The notes under the pieces: generated by a model
The model's database searches: none
Told to the model about the DNA's origin: nothing
Seen by the model: the letters and a program-made list of their open reading frames with translations, nothing else
From: Corallium rubrum
Taxonomy: Eukaryota; Cnidaria; Anthozoa; Scleralcyonacea; Coralliidae
Assembly (NCBI GenBank): GCA_964035015.1
Contig: OZ035998.1
Location: 40,523,031-40,587,030, forward strand
DNA length: 64,000 nucleotides
Reading direction: 5' to 3'
Position numbers and translations under genes: made by a program
Shown: one piece after another, positions 12,845 to 23,700 of the stretch
Position numbering within the stretch: position 1 is the first letter of the stretch
Layout: each line of letters starts with the position of its first letter

Positions 12845-12935
12845 CTCTCTCCTCCGCAGAGGCTTCTTGAGCTTTTTTGAGCTCTCTTCAGTATATAAAG
12901 GTTTATTAATATTGCAGCCTTTGCAGTCCCTTGTA
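12845..12935 (+). repeat. Repeat with CCTCTGCGGAGG motif, one of an inverted pair
   Basis: It carries CCTCCGCAGAGGCTTCTTGA and TATTAATATTGCAGCC. The reverse complement recurs at 15066-15147. Fragments of the same motif appear near 53845 and 54390. It is a dispersed repeat with no coding potential. Confidence 0.6.
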
Positions 12936-13083
12936 GGGGCTGGGGGGTGCCCACACACAGGTCGCTACTCAACCCCTTCGGGAGGGAGATGGGAATAAGG
13001 GACTGTGGACATTCTATTCATAAAATTGGGGACTGTTTGTTTTTCGCACTTGCTACATTAATCATGTTTCTAACACCTTTTGA

Positions 13084-13086
<3 letters not shown>

Positions 13087-13157
<71 letters not shown>
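13087..13157. repeat. (TA)n microsatellite
   Basis: A pure TA array of about 35 copies, directly abutting the next copy of repeat family A. A second, shorter TA tract at about 13483-13520 closes the other end of that copy, so the repeat is framed by TA arrays. Confidence 0.95.
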
Positions 13158-13160
<3 letters not shown>

Positions 13161-13479
13161 GTAGAAACTTACTAGTATTCTATTGCAAATGCTGCAATCT
13201 GATTGGCTACTCTACTCGATATCTATTCGTCAATAGATAGCGAGTAGCAAATTGAGTACCAGTACTCGCGCAGCCATGCAGTAAAACAACATGGAGGACA
13301 CGAGGTGTGAAAGATTGTTTTGCCTTGGTTTTCACACAGAAACAATGGTTATGCTTCGTTTTTTGAAATAATTTGGAAGAACTAAGGTACACAAGTTAGT
13401 TTCTACTAAAACAATTAGATTATTCGCTCTCAATTTCTATGAGATGACTCATAGAAATTTCGAGCTTATAATCTAATTG

Positions 13480-13485
<6 letters not shown>
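13158..13485 (+). repeat. Repeat family A, copy between TA tracts
   Basis: A close relative of 12321-12700. It keeps TAGTAGAAACTTACTAG, CAATCTGATTGGCTAC and the CTCAATTTCTATGAGATGA end but is shorter in the last third. Both ends run into (TA)n, which suggests that the element inserts into TA-rich targets. Confidence 0.8.
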
Positions 13486-13527
<42 letters not shown>

Positions 13528-13692
13528 CAAAATGATAAGGTTGCTCTTGATGACGTCAGCTTTGTCTCTTACACTGGTCATGACCCATTTCATCTGCGGG
13601 TCTGCCCCTTTTTCGGTGACTGAGTTGTCAATTTCTTCTCGAATTTCTTCACTCGAAAAAGAAAGAACATGAGCTTTGTAAAAACGGTAGGA

Positions 13693-14190
13693 CTTTATGG
13701 ATCAGTTGCCAAACAATACACTGACAAAACCTGCTAGACGCACAGTAAAAGCGAAAGATTCGGCCGTTGACGATATCTTCCGTGTCTGTAAAATAAATAT
13801 TCGTTACGTTTATTATTTGGTGCAAAAGGGTACAGGACGTCGACGGAAAATATATTTATTGTCTCAACAAGACCATAGACAAAGTGTACCGTAACAAACT
13901 TTGGCTAATTTGCTCCAAGTCATTGAAATTCCAAACCTTCGGATTGCCGGAATTCTTCGTTAAGGGTGTGTGGCAAATGCGTAAGGAAGATATGGAGTTC
14001 AGCGACTTCTGTGAAGTATTTAAAGTCAAAATTACAAACCGCAAAGCAGCAAACGATGAAACTGAAAGCGATAGCGAAATCCGGTTCCGTTGAAACGAAT
14101 GAGTACCTTGCCACATTCGTCAGGTGCCAAGCAAAAGGCACAACGACCAGAGCGCATTTTAATAAGATCGAAGTCCAGCTCAGTTGACGA
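13693..14190 (+). pseudogene. Broken coding remnant, unknown
   Basis: Overlapping plus-strand frames give protein-like pieces such as VDDIFRVCKINIR and, in another frame, EFSDFCEVFKVKI. The frames interrupt each other. A conserved Cys-containing word recalls the start of small zinc-binding repeat-encoded proteins, but this is not secure. No intact gene can be written, and the function is unknown. Confidence 0.2.
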
Positions 14191-14488
14191 CGTCAAACAC
14201 AATATCCCAAACGTAAAATATTACTAAGATCCCTGGTATTTGGTAAACGAGGACAATCTATTTGAAAAGGAAACAAGCCGCATGCATGTCCGTAATCGAA
14301 GTCAAACAGCAACCGGTAAAGCCACATGAGAAAAGAGTGAAAGTACTCCTTATAAAGAAAGACAGTTCTTTATTTGTAAGAACACCAAGAGGTAAAGAAC
14401 TGCTGTGCTTATTGAGTGTTTGATTCAGTCGAGATGGAAGCAAGCTACATCACCTCCCACTACTTGACCCCTTCCCCCCAGCCCCTAT

Positions 14489-14632
14489 AAAGCTGGATTT
14501 TCACTTGGCGAAAAATGTCGCGCGAAGCGACATTTTCTTTTGTCTCGTAAACTCTCAGGTGGAACTAATTAGACAAGACAAATGAAAAAAGTCGCTTCGA
14601 TCGAAAAATATCGCTTAGTGGAAACAGCCTTA
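14489..14632. mobile_element. Short MITE, TTCCACTTGGCG type, copy 1
   Basis: A 144-bp element whose ends are inverted (AAGCTGGATTTTCACTTGG at left, AGTGGAAACAGCCTT at right). A second copy lies at 47821-47962 and aligns along its whole length (GCGAAAAATGTCGC, then CTCAGGTGGAA, then AAAAATATCG). Non-coding. Confidence 0.8.
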
Positions 14633-14689
14633 AGGGACTGTAGTACAGTCTAGGTAAGAGCATAGAGTAAGTAAGAGATAAAGCCTGAG

Positions 14690-14905
14690 AACGAGGGCTG
14701 TATGCTATATACAGCCCCGAGGACGCGAAGGCTGTATATCGCATACAGCCCGACGTTCGAGGGATTTATCTGACTTAATTTATTATTGAGGAGGTTTTCC
14801 AACAAAGTTTTGTCTTTTTTTCTACCTTGGACAAAGATTTTCCTAGTTTTTTTCTTCATTTCTTATCTAATTAGTATTCAAGGGCTGTATGCTATATACA
14901 GCCCG
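14690..14905. repeat. GGCTGTAT palindrome cluster
   Basis: Three occurrences of the palindromic unit GGGCTGTATGCTATATACAG or its variant lie at about 14695-14720, 14728-14750 and 14880-14905. The intervening sequence is TTTATTATTGAGGAGG. It can form several alternative hairpins. No gene. Confidence 0.6.
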
Positions 14906-15065
14906 TGGTACATCAAAGAAAACCGACTCAATAATAAATTAATGGTAGTTATGGTAGTGTAAATGTGTAATGGGCGATAAGGAAAACCGCTGAAATTCGG
15001 AACGTGGGCGAGGGGAGGTGAGAGAGGAGATTTTAGCGGTTTTCCTTATTGCCCATTCCACTACC

Positions 15066-15150
15066 ATTGCAAAGGCTGCAATATTAATAAACCTCTATAT
15101 ACTGAAGAGAGCTCAAAAACGCTCAAGAAACCTCTGCGGAGGAGAGAGGG
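15066..15150 (-). repeat. Inverted partner of 12845-12935
   Basis: Contains GGCTGCAATATTAATAAACC and AACCTCTGCGGAGGAGAGAG, the reverse complement of the repeat at 12845-12935, separated from it by about 2.1 kb that holds two family-A copies and TA tracts. Confidence 0.6.
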
Positions 15151-15359
15151 ATTTTGCGATTAAAGCTTTGTCGATTGAAGATTCAGAAAATTCATTTGGG
15201 GGTGGAAAACGGCCAGGTAAAGAATTGTATCAGGCCTTATTTCTCGTCTTCTCGCCCGCTCGCCTGATTCGCCCCCACTTGCCTTTTAGTGGAGGACGAG
15301 AATACTCAGGTTAAAGAACAAGTGTGATTCACGGCGAGATTCACGGCTTTGACTCGTTT

Positions 15360-15478
15360 TTGCTGCATGGCTGCACGAGTACTGGTACTCAATTTGCTAC
15401 TCGACAGATAGCGAGTTAGAGTAGCCAATCAGATTGCCGCGTTTGCAATAGAATACTAGTAAGTTTCTACTAATCAAC
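15360..15478 (-). repeat. Repeat family A, fragment
   Basis: Reverse complement of the first third of the family-A unit: GAGTACTGGTACTCAATTTG, then TAGCCAATCAGATTG, then ACTAGTAAGTTTCTACTA. Confidence 0.7.
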
Positions 15479-15649
15479 AATAGACAACTCGGACTCGTTG
15501 TCTTATATTAGTCCTGCGCTATAAATAATTGTTAAATATACACTTGACTGAACTCGAGACGATTATTATATATTTGGCCAAAGCGAACATTTCTTGCAAA
15601 TGGATATCTTTGTTTATAAAATAACTTTTTAAAACCGAACTTATATTAT

Positions 15650-15720
15650 ATGACGTTTCTCTCTAACGAAGGGCCTTCGCTCGAAACGTTAGACTCCTAC
15701 GTTCTCTGTTTCGGCAGTAT
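15650..15720. mobile_element. Half copy of the GAAGGGCCTTCG MITE
   Basis: The sequence TCTAACGAAGGGCCTTCGCT followed by CGAAACGTTAGAC and TTCTCTGTTTCGGCAGTAT matches the right half of the palindromic MITE at 36744-36920. The rest of that family's tail (TTTCGATTGTTGTTTC, then CACTGCCTACGCAG) resumes at about 16085, beyond the tRNA-like foldback. The foldback therefore appears to have inserted into this MITE. Confidence 0.7.
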
Positions 15721-15829
15721 ACCTAACCTTGTTAGTTTCAGAAATTGCAGCTTGATGTTTGTAATAATTGTCAGTTGTTTGCTGTACTAGCTGTGTTATG
15801 AGTTATAGTAATACTCAGAAAACCTCTGA

Positions 15830-15902
15830 GCTCTAAGCGGGACTCGAACCCACAACCTTCTGAATGCTAGCCAGACGCTCTAACCTTTTGAGCCACTAGA
15901 AC
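15830..15902 (-). tRNA. tRNA-Ala(AGC)-like sequence, left arm (likely SINE head)
   Basis: The minus-strand copy of the cloverleaf has D, anticodon (AGC) and T stems. Compared with the right copy it has one extra base and a change in the D loop (GCTCAAAAGG), so its A box deviates from consensus, while the B box GGTTCGAGTCC is intact. The acceptor stem is imperfect. Probably a repeat-borne pseudo-tRNA rather than a working tRNA gene. Confidence 0.45.
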
Positions 15903-15936
15903 TGAGATAGCGGAGCAAGGTTAACTAAGGTACCGA

Positions 15937-16007
15937 ATTCTAGTGGCTCAATGGTTAGAGCGTCTGGCTAGCATTCAGAAGTTGTGGGTTCGAGTCCCGC
16001 TTAGAGC
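15937..16007 (+). tRNA. tRNA-Ala(AGC)-like sequence, right arm (likely SINE head)
   Basis: Folds as a cloverleaf: D stem GCTC/GAGC, anticodon stem TCTGG/TCAGA with loop CTAGCAT (anticodon AGC) and T stem GTGGG/CCCGC. The A box TGGCTCAATGG and B box GGTTCGAGTCC both match the Pol III consensus. The acceptor stem has one mismatch at the first pair and two G-T wobbles. Location in an inverted repeat inside a MITE argues for a tRNA-derived transposable unit, possibly still transcribed by Pol III. Confidence 0.5.
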
Positions 16008-16544
16008 TCAGAGTTTTTCTGAATATTACTAACTAACACAGCTTGTACAGCAAACAACTGATAATTATTATATCTAACCCTGCTATATTTCGATTGTTGT
16101 TTCTACACTGCCTACGCAGCATGCTACTTTTATTACTTATATTATAGTGATTGGTCAAAAATCTTGTTTTCATATATTTAATATCAATAATTATCAATTA
16201 TATCATTATGTTTTCATAAAAACTGACCAATAATAACTTGGGAGATTGGTAATGCTGTCGAGTTATTGAGAAATATATTCTTTAAAAAAGTTGTCAAAAA
16301 GTTGCATTGCTCTGGTTGCAATTGCATTGTTAGGTGGTTTTCGCTGTGAAGTCACAAAATTCTAAAACCTATAAAGTTGGTTGTTTTATATATTTTGTAG
16401 ATCGTTATTACCAGTCTTTCTGGGAAATTTTAAGTTGATGTGTTTTGAATTATATTATTGCTGATGTCAGCATAATTTTCAATTGTCCTCGAAAGCCTAC
16501 AATCTGAAAATTCTGATTGAAACTACACTTTGTACAAGCATTTG

Positions 16545-16765
16545 TTTTTCGGCCGCCATATTTGTATAGATCATTTTCATCTGATGTCACGGCGGCCATA
16601 TTGGTGTACCAAAACAATGAAATGGCGGCCATATTGGTGTACGGTGTGGGGAATTAGCTCTTTCTTATTCAAATATTTCGTATTGTTTCACCACCCCAAT
16701 GGGGCAACCGATCACGTGAGTGAAAACGATCTATATCTATAATTGGCATCTGTGAGGTACACAAA
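16545..16765 (+). repeat. GGCGGCCATATTGGTGTA repeat, uninterrupted copy
   Basis: Carries three GGCGGCCATATT-like words, then TCTTATTCAAATATTTCG, TTGTTTCACCACCCC and CACGTGAGTGAAAAC. A copy in the opposite orientation occupies about 28715-29265, where it is split by a hAT-like MITE. This copy therefore shows the empty site. Confidence 0.75.
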
Positions 16766-16862
16766 TATGGCGGCCAAAAAAGGAGCGAATGCTCGTATAA
16801 ACTGTAGGTTCAACCAGAATCTTTAGATTGTACATCAGATATGTAATATTTAAAACACGAGC

Positions 16863-16950
16863 GGGAGTGCCACGAGGGCGCAGCGGGAGTACCACGAGGG
16901 CGCAGCGGGAGTACCACGAGGGCGCAGCGGGAGTGCCACGAGGGCGCAGC
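16863..16950. repeat. 22-bp minisatellite, four copies
   Basis: Four tandem copies of GGGAGTRCCACGAGGGCGCA plus GC, with R alternating G, A, A, G. GC-rich in otherwise AT-rich sequence. A flanking palindrome, TTTAGATCTGATAAAACAC against AAAACACGAG, surrounds it. Confidence 0.9.
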
Positions 16951-17422
16951 CCGAGTGTTTTAGATCTGATAAAACACGTGATGCGAGTGTTTTGAATGGC
17001 TTCAAAGACGATTCGTTATTGGATGTTATGTTCATTAGTATTCTTTATATAAAATTGTATGCTCATTAATATTCTTTATATAAAAATAAAATTGTATGTT
17101 CATTAGTATTCTTTCTGACGTCAAGAAGTTTTATCAGGTTTTAAACCACGGACATGGTACTGATTTCTTTTGTGTTTTCCTCGTGAATTATTAATGAGTT
17201 TTTGAAGATTATTTTAGACATCACTTCTAAAGCTTAACCAAGCGTTGTATAAGTTGTGTGTACAAAGTGGCTTTTAACAACATTTGGAAAATTATGCTGA
17301 TGTCAAAAATAGTATAATTCAGTGGGTGAAGTTAGGAATTGTCGCTCATGACGTAAAATAACAGTATGTCTTGAAAGTGCCAATTATAAGTTTTCTAATA
17401 TAATAATGAGGAAACTTCTAAA

Positions 17423-17446
17423 ATGCATGCATGCATGCATGCATGC
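17423..17446. repeat. (ATGC)n microsatellite
   Basis: A short pure array of the self-complementary unit ATGC (about six copies), which can form a cruciform. Confidence 0.85.
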
Positions 17447-17489
17447 TACAAAAATCTTGAACTGATGTAAAATATCAGACTTTTCTGGC

Positions 17490-17612
17490 CCGTTTCCCAC
17501 TTAAACCGTACCGTACCAAAATTACGTAGCATTTTCTTTTATCTTATGAGCTCTAACATGCAGACCTAAAAGTAAACGCTACATTTTGGTACGGTATGTT
17601 TTTAATCCTTTC
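17490..17612. mobile_element. Small palindromic MITE
   Basis: Inverted ends are built on TACCGTACCAAAATTACGTA at left and CTACATTTTGGTACGGTA at right, about 120 bp in all. Non-coding. It lies just beyond the 3' end of the METTL24-like gene. Confidence 0.55.
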
Positions 17613-17761
17613 CTGTCCAAATAAGTCTTTTAATAGTATTTTATTCTAGCTCACATTAACTTTTAGGGAAACTCTCGGGCACGAATGAATTATTTTTACC
17701 CGCATGCCCTCGGACAACACAGCTTTCTCGTTAAGCTCTTGTCCACAGTTCTACAATATTA

Positions 17762-20700
17762 CTAACGAAGAGGTAACTTAATAAAATTAGTATTAACATA
17801 CGTCGTTTCATAACATTGTGGACAGTACATATTTCTATGCATATTAGCAATTTTAAATCCTTGTCGATCAAGCCACTTGCTTATACCATAATAGCGACGA
17901 ATACCAAATGGTGTTGAGTCTACAACATGAAACTCGACATCAAGTTGCTTGACGTATTTTCTTAGTGTTCCATCAGCTAACATTTGAGGAAGACATTTCC
18001 ATTCATCCCACTCTATATCTATCTTTAAGACATCAATCGATCTCTAAATTGCAAATGAAATAGATTACATTATTGAAATGCAGAATCTATTCTACTGACA
18101 ATTTTCAAATAATAGAGCCATAATTCCCAGTGCCCTGACTAGTTAAATACAGTATTTGTAAATTTATTCGTTCATTTGTTGGTTCGTCCGTTTGCTTGTT
18201 CCTTAAGTTCGTTCGTTCGTTCGTTCGTTCGTTCGTTCGTTCGTTCGTTCGTTCGTTCGTTCGTTCGTTCGTTCGTTCGTTCGTTCGTTCGTTCGTTCGT
18301 TCGTTCGTTCGTTCGTTCGTTCGTTCGTTCGTTCGTTCGTTCGTTCGTTCGTTCGTTCGTTCGTTCGTTCGTTCGTTCGTTCGTTCGTTCGTTCGTTCGT
18401 TCGTTCGTTCGTTCGTTCGTTCGTTCGTTCGTTCGTTCGTTCGTTCGTTCGTTCGTTCGTTCGTTCGTTCGTTCGTTCGTTCGTTCGTTCGTTCGTTCGT
18501 TCGTTCGTTCGTTCGTTCGTTCGTTCGTTCGTTCGTTCGTTCGTTTAATTACATGTTCGTTTGTTCCATGGCTAGTTCGTTCGTGCAGGCTTAGACTGGT
18601 CATTGTGCTAATTTACCATGGAACAATGGACATGCAGCTATTGTTCTACAACACTCGGCCATTGTTCTTTGGCAAAGTGACACAATAGCTAGACTAGTCT
18701 GTTCATGCGGAATCTGAATAATATGCAACAAAGGCGACATTTTTAATGCGAAGTTTTTAACGGCAAACAGGGCATTGCCCTTTAACACGGTGTCTGGTTA
18801 TGTATAGTCAGCAGTGTCAACAATGCATGCATGGTCAATCCTAGACAGATCGCTAAAAACACTAATAAATATTATCGTCATTATGATGTACCTGTATAAG
18901 TACGTAAAATAAGTATACTTATTTTGTATCTCAAAGTTCTAGATAGTTGTCTGTGTTAAAGCCGTGATCAGAAAGATTACTTTGAATAACTGATATATGA
19001 ACTTGAGTTAAATGACATACTTACATTTCCATGCCCAAGATATTTTATTATAGAACGTAACGTTCTAGTTTTCCAAGCATCCTTTCCAGACGCACCAGGA
19101 GTACCTTCAGAATTTACATCTGATAATCCCAAATTAAAAAATTGTATTGTTGGCGTGCGAAAATGATCGCCTTTATTCATAGTTGGGTCAAAGGCATAAA
19201 CCTTACAGCCATATTTTGCAATACTATCATCAAAGGACCATTCATCATTAATTCTGCAACGAAATAAAATAATAATTTGATAATAAAGTTGTGAGCGAAT
19301 GCTCATCTAGCGAGGCAAAAAGACGGTGCTGTGTATGTACTTGGTCATATTTTTGTGGCACTGAACAAAAATAGTTACTGTTGCATAGATATGGATAAAA
19401 CATCAGAATTTCGTCTTGATTCAGAAACAAATATCATGTCTTTACATCAGGTGAAAAATAGGCTTGCAACGCATGAGTGTATACAGCTACAGTATCATAC
19501 CAATATTAGTTGACGTTGTATTTTTAGTTGGTACAGTGCACCGAGCCAGGGCAGCCCATATAGGAAGACTTGACGAACCTAGCTGTCAAGGTAATATTTA
19601 CAAAAGGTTTAATCGTCTAGACAAGCCTGAACACTGAAACTCACAATAATTGCCAGCATAAATTCTAAAGTAACATAAGCAAAATCAGTAAAGTAACTTC
19701 CTATATTTCAAAATCAAAATTTTTACGCCGAACACCGCACCAATTTTCACGATATCTCTCATTTGAAAAAATACAATAACTCCGGTGATTGTCAATGCAA
19801 ATAGAAATCCAATAATGTAAACAATTATACACATGGTTAAAATATTTTATTAACTACTTTTTAGACAGAGACGGCATATATTTTATTTAATAAATGATAA
19901 TGTGAATGTATGTCTTAATAAAATTTAAGATCAAAATACTGAGAAAGTTAGTTGCTATAACAGTTTTCAGATTTTAGATTTCTCGGATGTCACGTCACGT
20001 CATGTTATGTCATGTCATGTCCTAAATTCACCACACACGTCCAAACTCCGGTTAGGACAATTACAATATCGATCCTAACCGGGGTTTGGACGTCAGCGTT
20101 GCAAGCTAATACTGTACTGTACTATACTGTACTGCACTGCACTGCACTGCACTGCACTGCACTGCACTGCACTGCACTGCACTGCACTGCACTGCACTGC
20201 ACTGCACTGCACTGCACTGCACTGCACTGCACTGCACTGCACTGCACTGCACTGCACTGCACTGCACTGCACTGCACTGCACTGCACTGCACTGCACTGC
20301 ACTGCACTGCACTGCACTGCACTGCACTGCACTGCACTGCACTGCACTGCACTGCACTGCACTGCACTGCACTGCACTGCACTGCACTGCACTGACTGCA
20401 GTGTGCTGTTGCGCTGTGCCGTACCGTGCCGTGCCGTGCCGTGCCGTGCCGTGCCGTGCCGTGCCGTGCCGTGCCGTGCCGTGCCGTGCCGTGCCGTGCT
20501 ATGCTATATGCTGTGCTGTGCTGTGCTGTGCTGTGTTGTGCTGTGCTGTGCTGTGCTGTGCTGTGCTGTGCTGTGCTGTGCTGTGCTGTGCTGTGCTATT
20601 TAATTATTACAAAATAGATCGTCTTAGAAGTAATCATGTTTACAGAATTCGTGTCGACGTCCGTTCTGTATCGGGATACAGGCACTCGGCTTCGCCTAGT

Positions 20701-23700
20701 GTCTGTGTACTCCGATACAGAACGGCCACGCATTCTATACATTTATTGCCCGCACGCGAGAAATATTTGATTTGTATAATCCCGCGTGATCATAAATGTC
20801 AAATAACCAATGGTAGTCCGGTCATTACATTGAGTACGTGAAAACTCAATTATGTAACAATTCAAATTAGCAACATGAATCGACTTACCCTATCGAGTAG
20901 ACCACACAAGTACTTCGTAAAAGCAATACTTCTGGGTCAAGGCACAGGTACCATGCGCCATCGGGATCAAATTCCGGAGGATTTTTATTTTTCATGTACA
21001 TTCCTCCAAAATGGCGAATACTTTGACAAATTACTCCTTGACTTGACATGAACAAATTATATCGACGAAGTTCTTCATCAAAAGAGCCAGATCCAGCCAT
21101 TTCTGGTTCTATATACTTGAAAATATTGAGATCAGTTGCTTCTGGTTTCGATCTTTGAGCATCTTTCTTATCTGCTTCACTATGCGACTGTGGAAGAACT
21201 ATGGAAAAAATAGGGGGGGGAGGGATGTTTAGATAAATCAACGCATGTCAAAAATTATTATTATGCTAAATCCAAAAACACTTTTGTTCTCTTGGCAACA
21301 ACGGCATTATAACATCGTCAATTTAGGAAAGTTTTTTCTTGTTTGTTAGTGTGGACTGAATTGCGACGTTTTTAACGCGAAGTCAATGGCCAGAAATCGA
21401 GGACAGCCAGCGGCAGTGGCCTGTGGGCTCAGATTTAGATGGAAATATTAATTTGAAGATTCGGATGGCTAAATATCGATCATTTCGGCTATAAACAGAA
21501 GTCTATAACAATAAATTAAAGTAGAGTAGTTATTCCATAAAATGTCTTATTGAGCCATTTCTTACCCAAATATCAAATTACAAAAGGTTTACAGTTAAAA
21601 GCTTCTAGGACAGCGTCGGCCACGGTTGAAATCCAAATATTACCAGGGTTGAGTCACGTTGGCCTGAAAAACAGAGAAAAATCTTCTCGACGTTTCGAGC
21701 GAAGGCCCTCGAAACGTCGAGAAGATTTTTCTCTGTTTTTCAGGCCAACGTGACTCAACCCTGGTAATATTTACAAAAGGTTTAATCGTCTAGACAAGCC
21801 TGAACACTGAAACTCACAATAATTGCCAGCATAAATTTCGTTATTATTTCTGAATCCACAGTGAAAATAGCACAGGTTGTTGCAACAATGATGGCTGAAC
21901 AGTACTGTAACAAGGCGGCTATCATGCGTGAACAGCACTGTTGAACCAACAGTATTGTGCATCATTGTTCCAACAGCATTGTTCAGCAGTGATGATTGAT
22001 GAAGCAACAGTAGCCGTTCATGGCTGTCAGTGAGTGAGTGACGTTTGAGTATTTGCATGACGCTAAAGAGGGTACCCAGGGGCGGATTTAGCATACATCA
22101 GACCAGTCACGCGACTGACGTAAAAAATCACAAGAATAATTGCGCAATCAGACAATATTTTAATCTCAAGAGTTCTTCGGAGAGATTGGGTTTCAAATTC
22201 GCTTTTATCTTAGTTTGCGAGTCAAGCAAACACCGAGCAGAGATGACCGGTGGTCAGCGTTCGCTTTGAAAGTTTTGCTGGATCTGCACCATGGCAACCA
22301 CTTTTTTGCTGGATTTGCCTCAAACCTGATTGGCTCTCGCGTTGATTTCAAGGGTTTTGCTGGATCTGCACCATGGCAACCACTATTTTGCTGGATTTGC
22401 CTCAAACCTGATTGGCTCTCGCGTTGATATCAAGCGTTTTGCTGGATCTGCACCATTGCTGAGTCAGCTGAGTACATCGAACTGATCGAAGCTTCTGTGT
22501 TTCAGTCATGAGTTCTGTGGTAAGCGTTTTCGAACGGGTTTTAGCTGCTTTTAACAGCAACGATGAAGACATACTTCGAACAATCTACGATGATTTGTCA
22601 TCAAGTTTACACGATCGCCGATTTCTTTCAAGCGAGGAAAATTTAAACGCGATTGGAAGCATTTCGAGCTTCTTGAGCAGGAATTTTGGCGCGGAGTCAT
22701 TTATTCCCAAGCATGCCAAACCAACGAAGAAAGGAAACTGGTCATGCACTGCTGTAAGGTAAGTTAAGGTCGTCTTGTTTCGTTTCAAATCGACAAACAG
22801 TCTAGTGTCGAAATACATGTGTTTTTGTCCAGTTTCAATATCGTACTATAATATCATTTTGCGTCCTAGTGAAGTCTGAGTTCAGAGTTCAGACATATTA
22901 TTCAGCATGGCGGCATTAGCATATTTCACGCTTGCCAACCAGCAGCTCTTGTATGTGAATTTGGAATGAAGGATCAATGAATTGATTCTTAAGGCAAGGT
23001 TTAGTTCGACTTTAAATTTTATCGGACCTTTCTTTTCATGATTTTGAAATGAATACTGTTTACTTTTCAACTTATTTGTTTATAATCTTGCTCTGATGAA
23101 GATATATTTTAACCGCGTGGTCGTGAAATAAGATAACATATAATTTATTAACAGATCGAACATATCACAAATCAATTACTCAGGCGTTTAATATTGGTTT
23201 TAAATATTTGTTTAGATCTGAAGCTACTGGCAATTGTCTTTACAGCTCAGTTTCTTTGGTATTGGTAGGTAACAATACCCTTGTTGATGATTTGAGAGTG
23301 TTGACATGCATTGAGCTTTTCCTCCATGCTAATTTTTATTCAAACCATCCATGTTTCTTCGCTGCTGTTGCTGAGCATCAGGAAGATTTTGGTAGAAGTT
23401 TAAATAATCTTTTACCTTTATCAGTTTCCTTTGAATGCTTAGATTCAGGGTTGTCGGGGATGAGCTAGTGAAGAAGGAGGCTATTGTTAATTGTGGTAAT
23501 AATAAATGGTCATCTCTTCTTTGTATTCTTGGTCTTTCTTCTGTTCTTAACAGAAATATAGTTTCCCACTACCCAGATTGTGGAGACCATAGGTGTAAGT
23601 TATTGTTTAATCGTAAAGTTAAACCCCGTTCTCCTCTGAAAGCAGTACCAGTAGTAGATGACATTCATATTCTATTCTGTGTTGATGGTTTGGTAAAGTC

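Larger units (their letters stand above)
15729..16071. mobile_element. Foldback element made of two inverted tRNA-Ala-like units
   Basis: A 343-bp inverted repeat. Each arm holds a tRNA-like cloverleaf followed by a tail ending in ACAGCAAACAACTG. The arms meet head to head near 15919. The flanks ACCTAACC (15721-15728) and ATCTAACC (16072-16079) look like an 8-bp target duplication with one mismatch, and the surrounding sequence is a known local MITE. This looks like a tRNA-derived SINE or foldback hybrid. Confidence 0.7.

Noticed and set aside
15830-16007. Two working tRNA-Ala genes
   Set aside because: Acceptor stems are imperfect, the two copies form an inverted repeat with apparent target duplication, and they sit inside a MITE. 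They are more likely a tRNA-derived mobile unit.
18172-18688. Long VRSF/NERT-repeat frames on both strands
   Set aside because: They are reading frames through the (GTTC)n array. A four-base unit gives open frames on both strands by chance.
20012-20841. Repetitive Cys/Ala/Val and Gln/Ser frames
   Set aside because: They arise from the pentanucleotide arrays, with no start context or domain.
23435-23468. A short intron to explain the frame change in the OTU-like gene
   Set aside because: No usable GT-AG pair fits the local sequence. A single-base loss is the simpler explanation.
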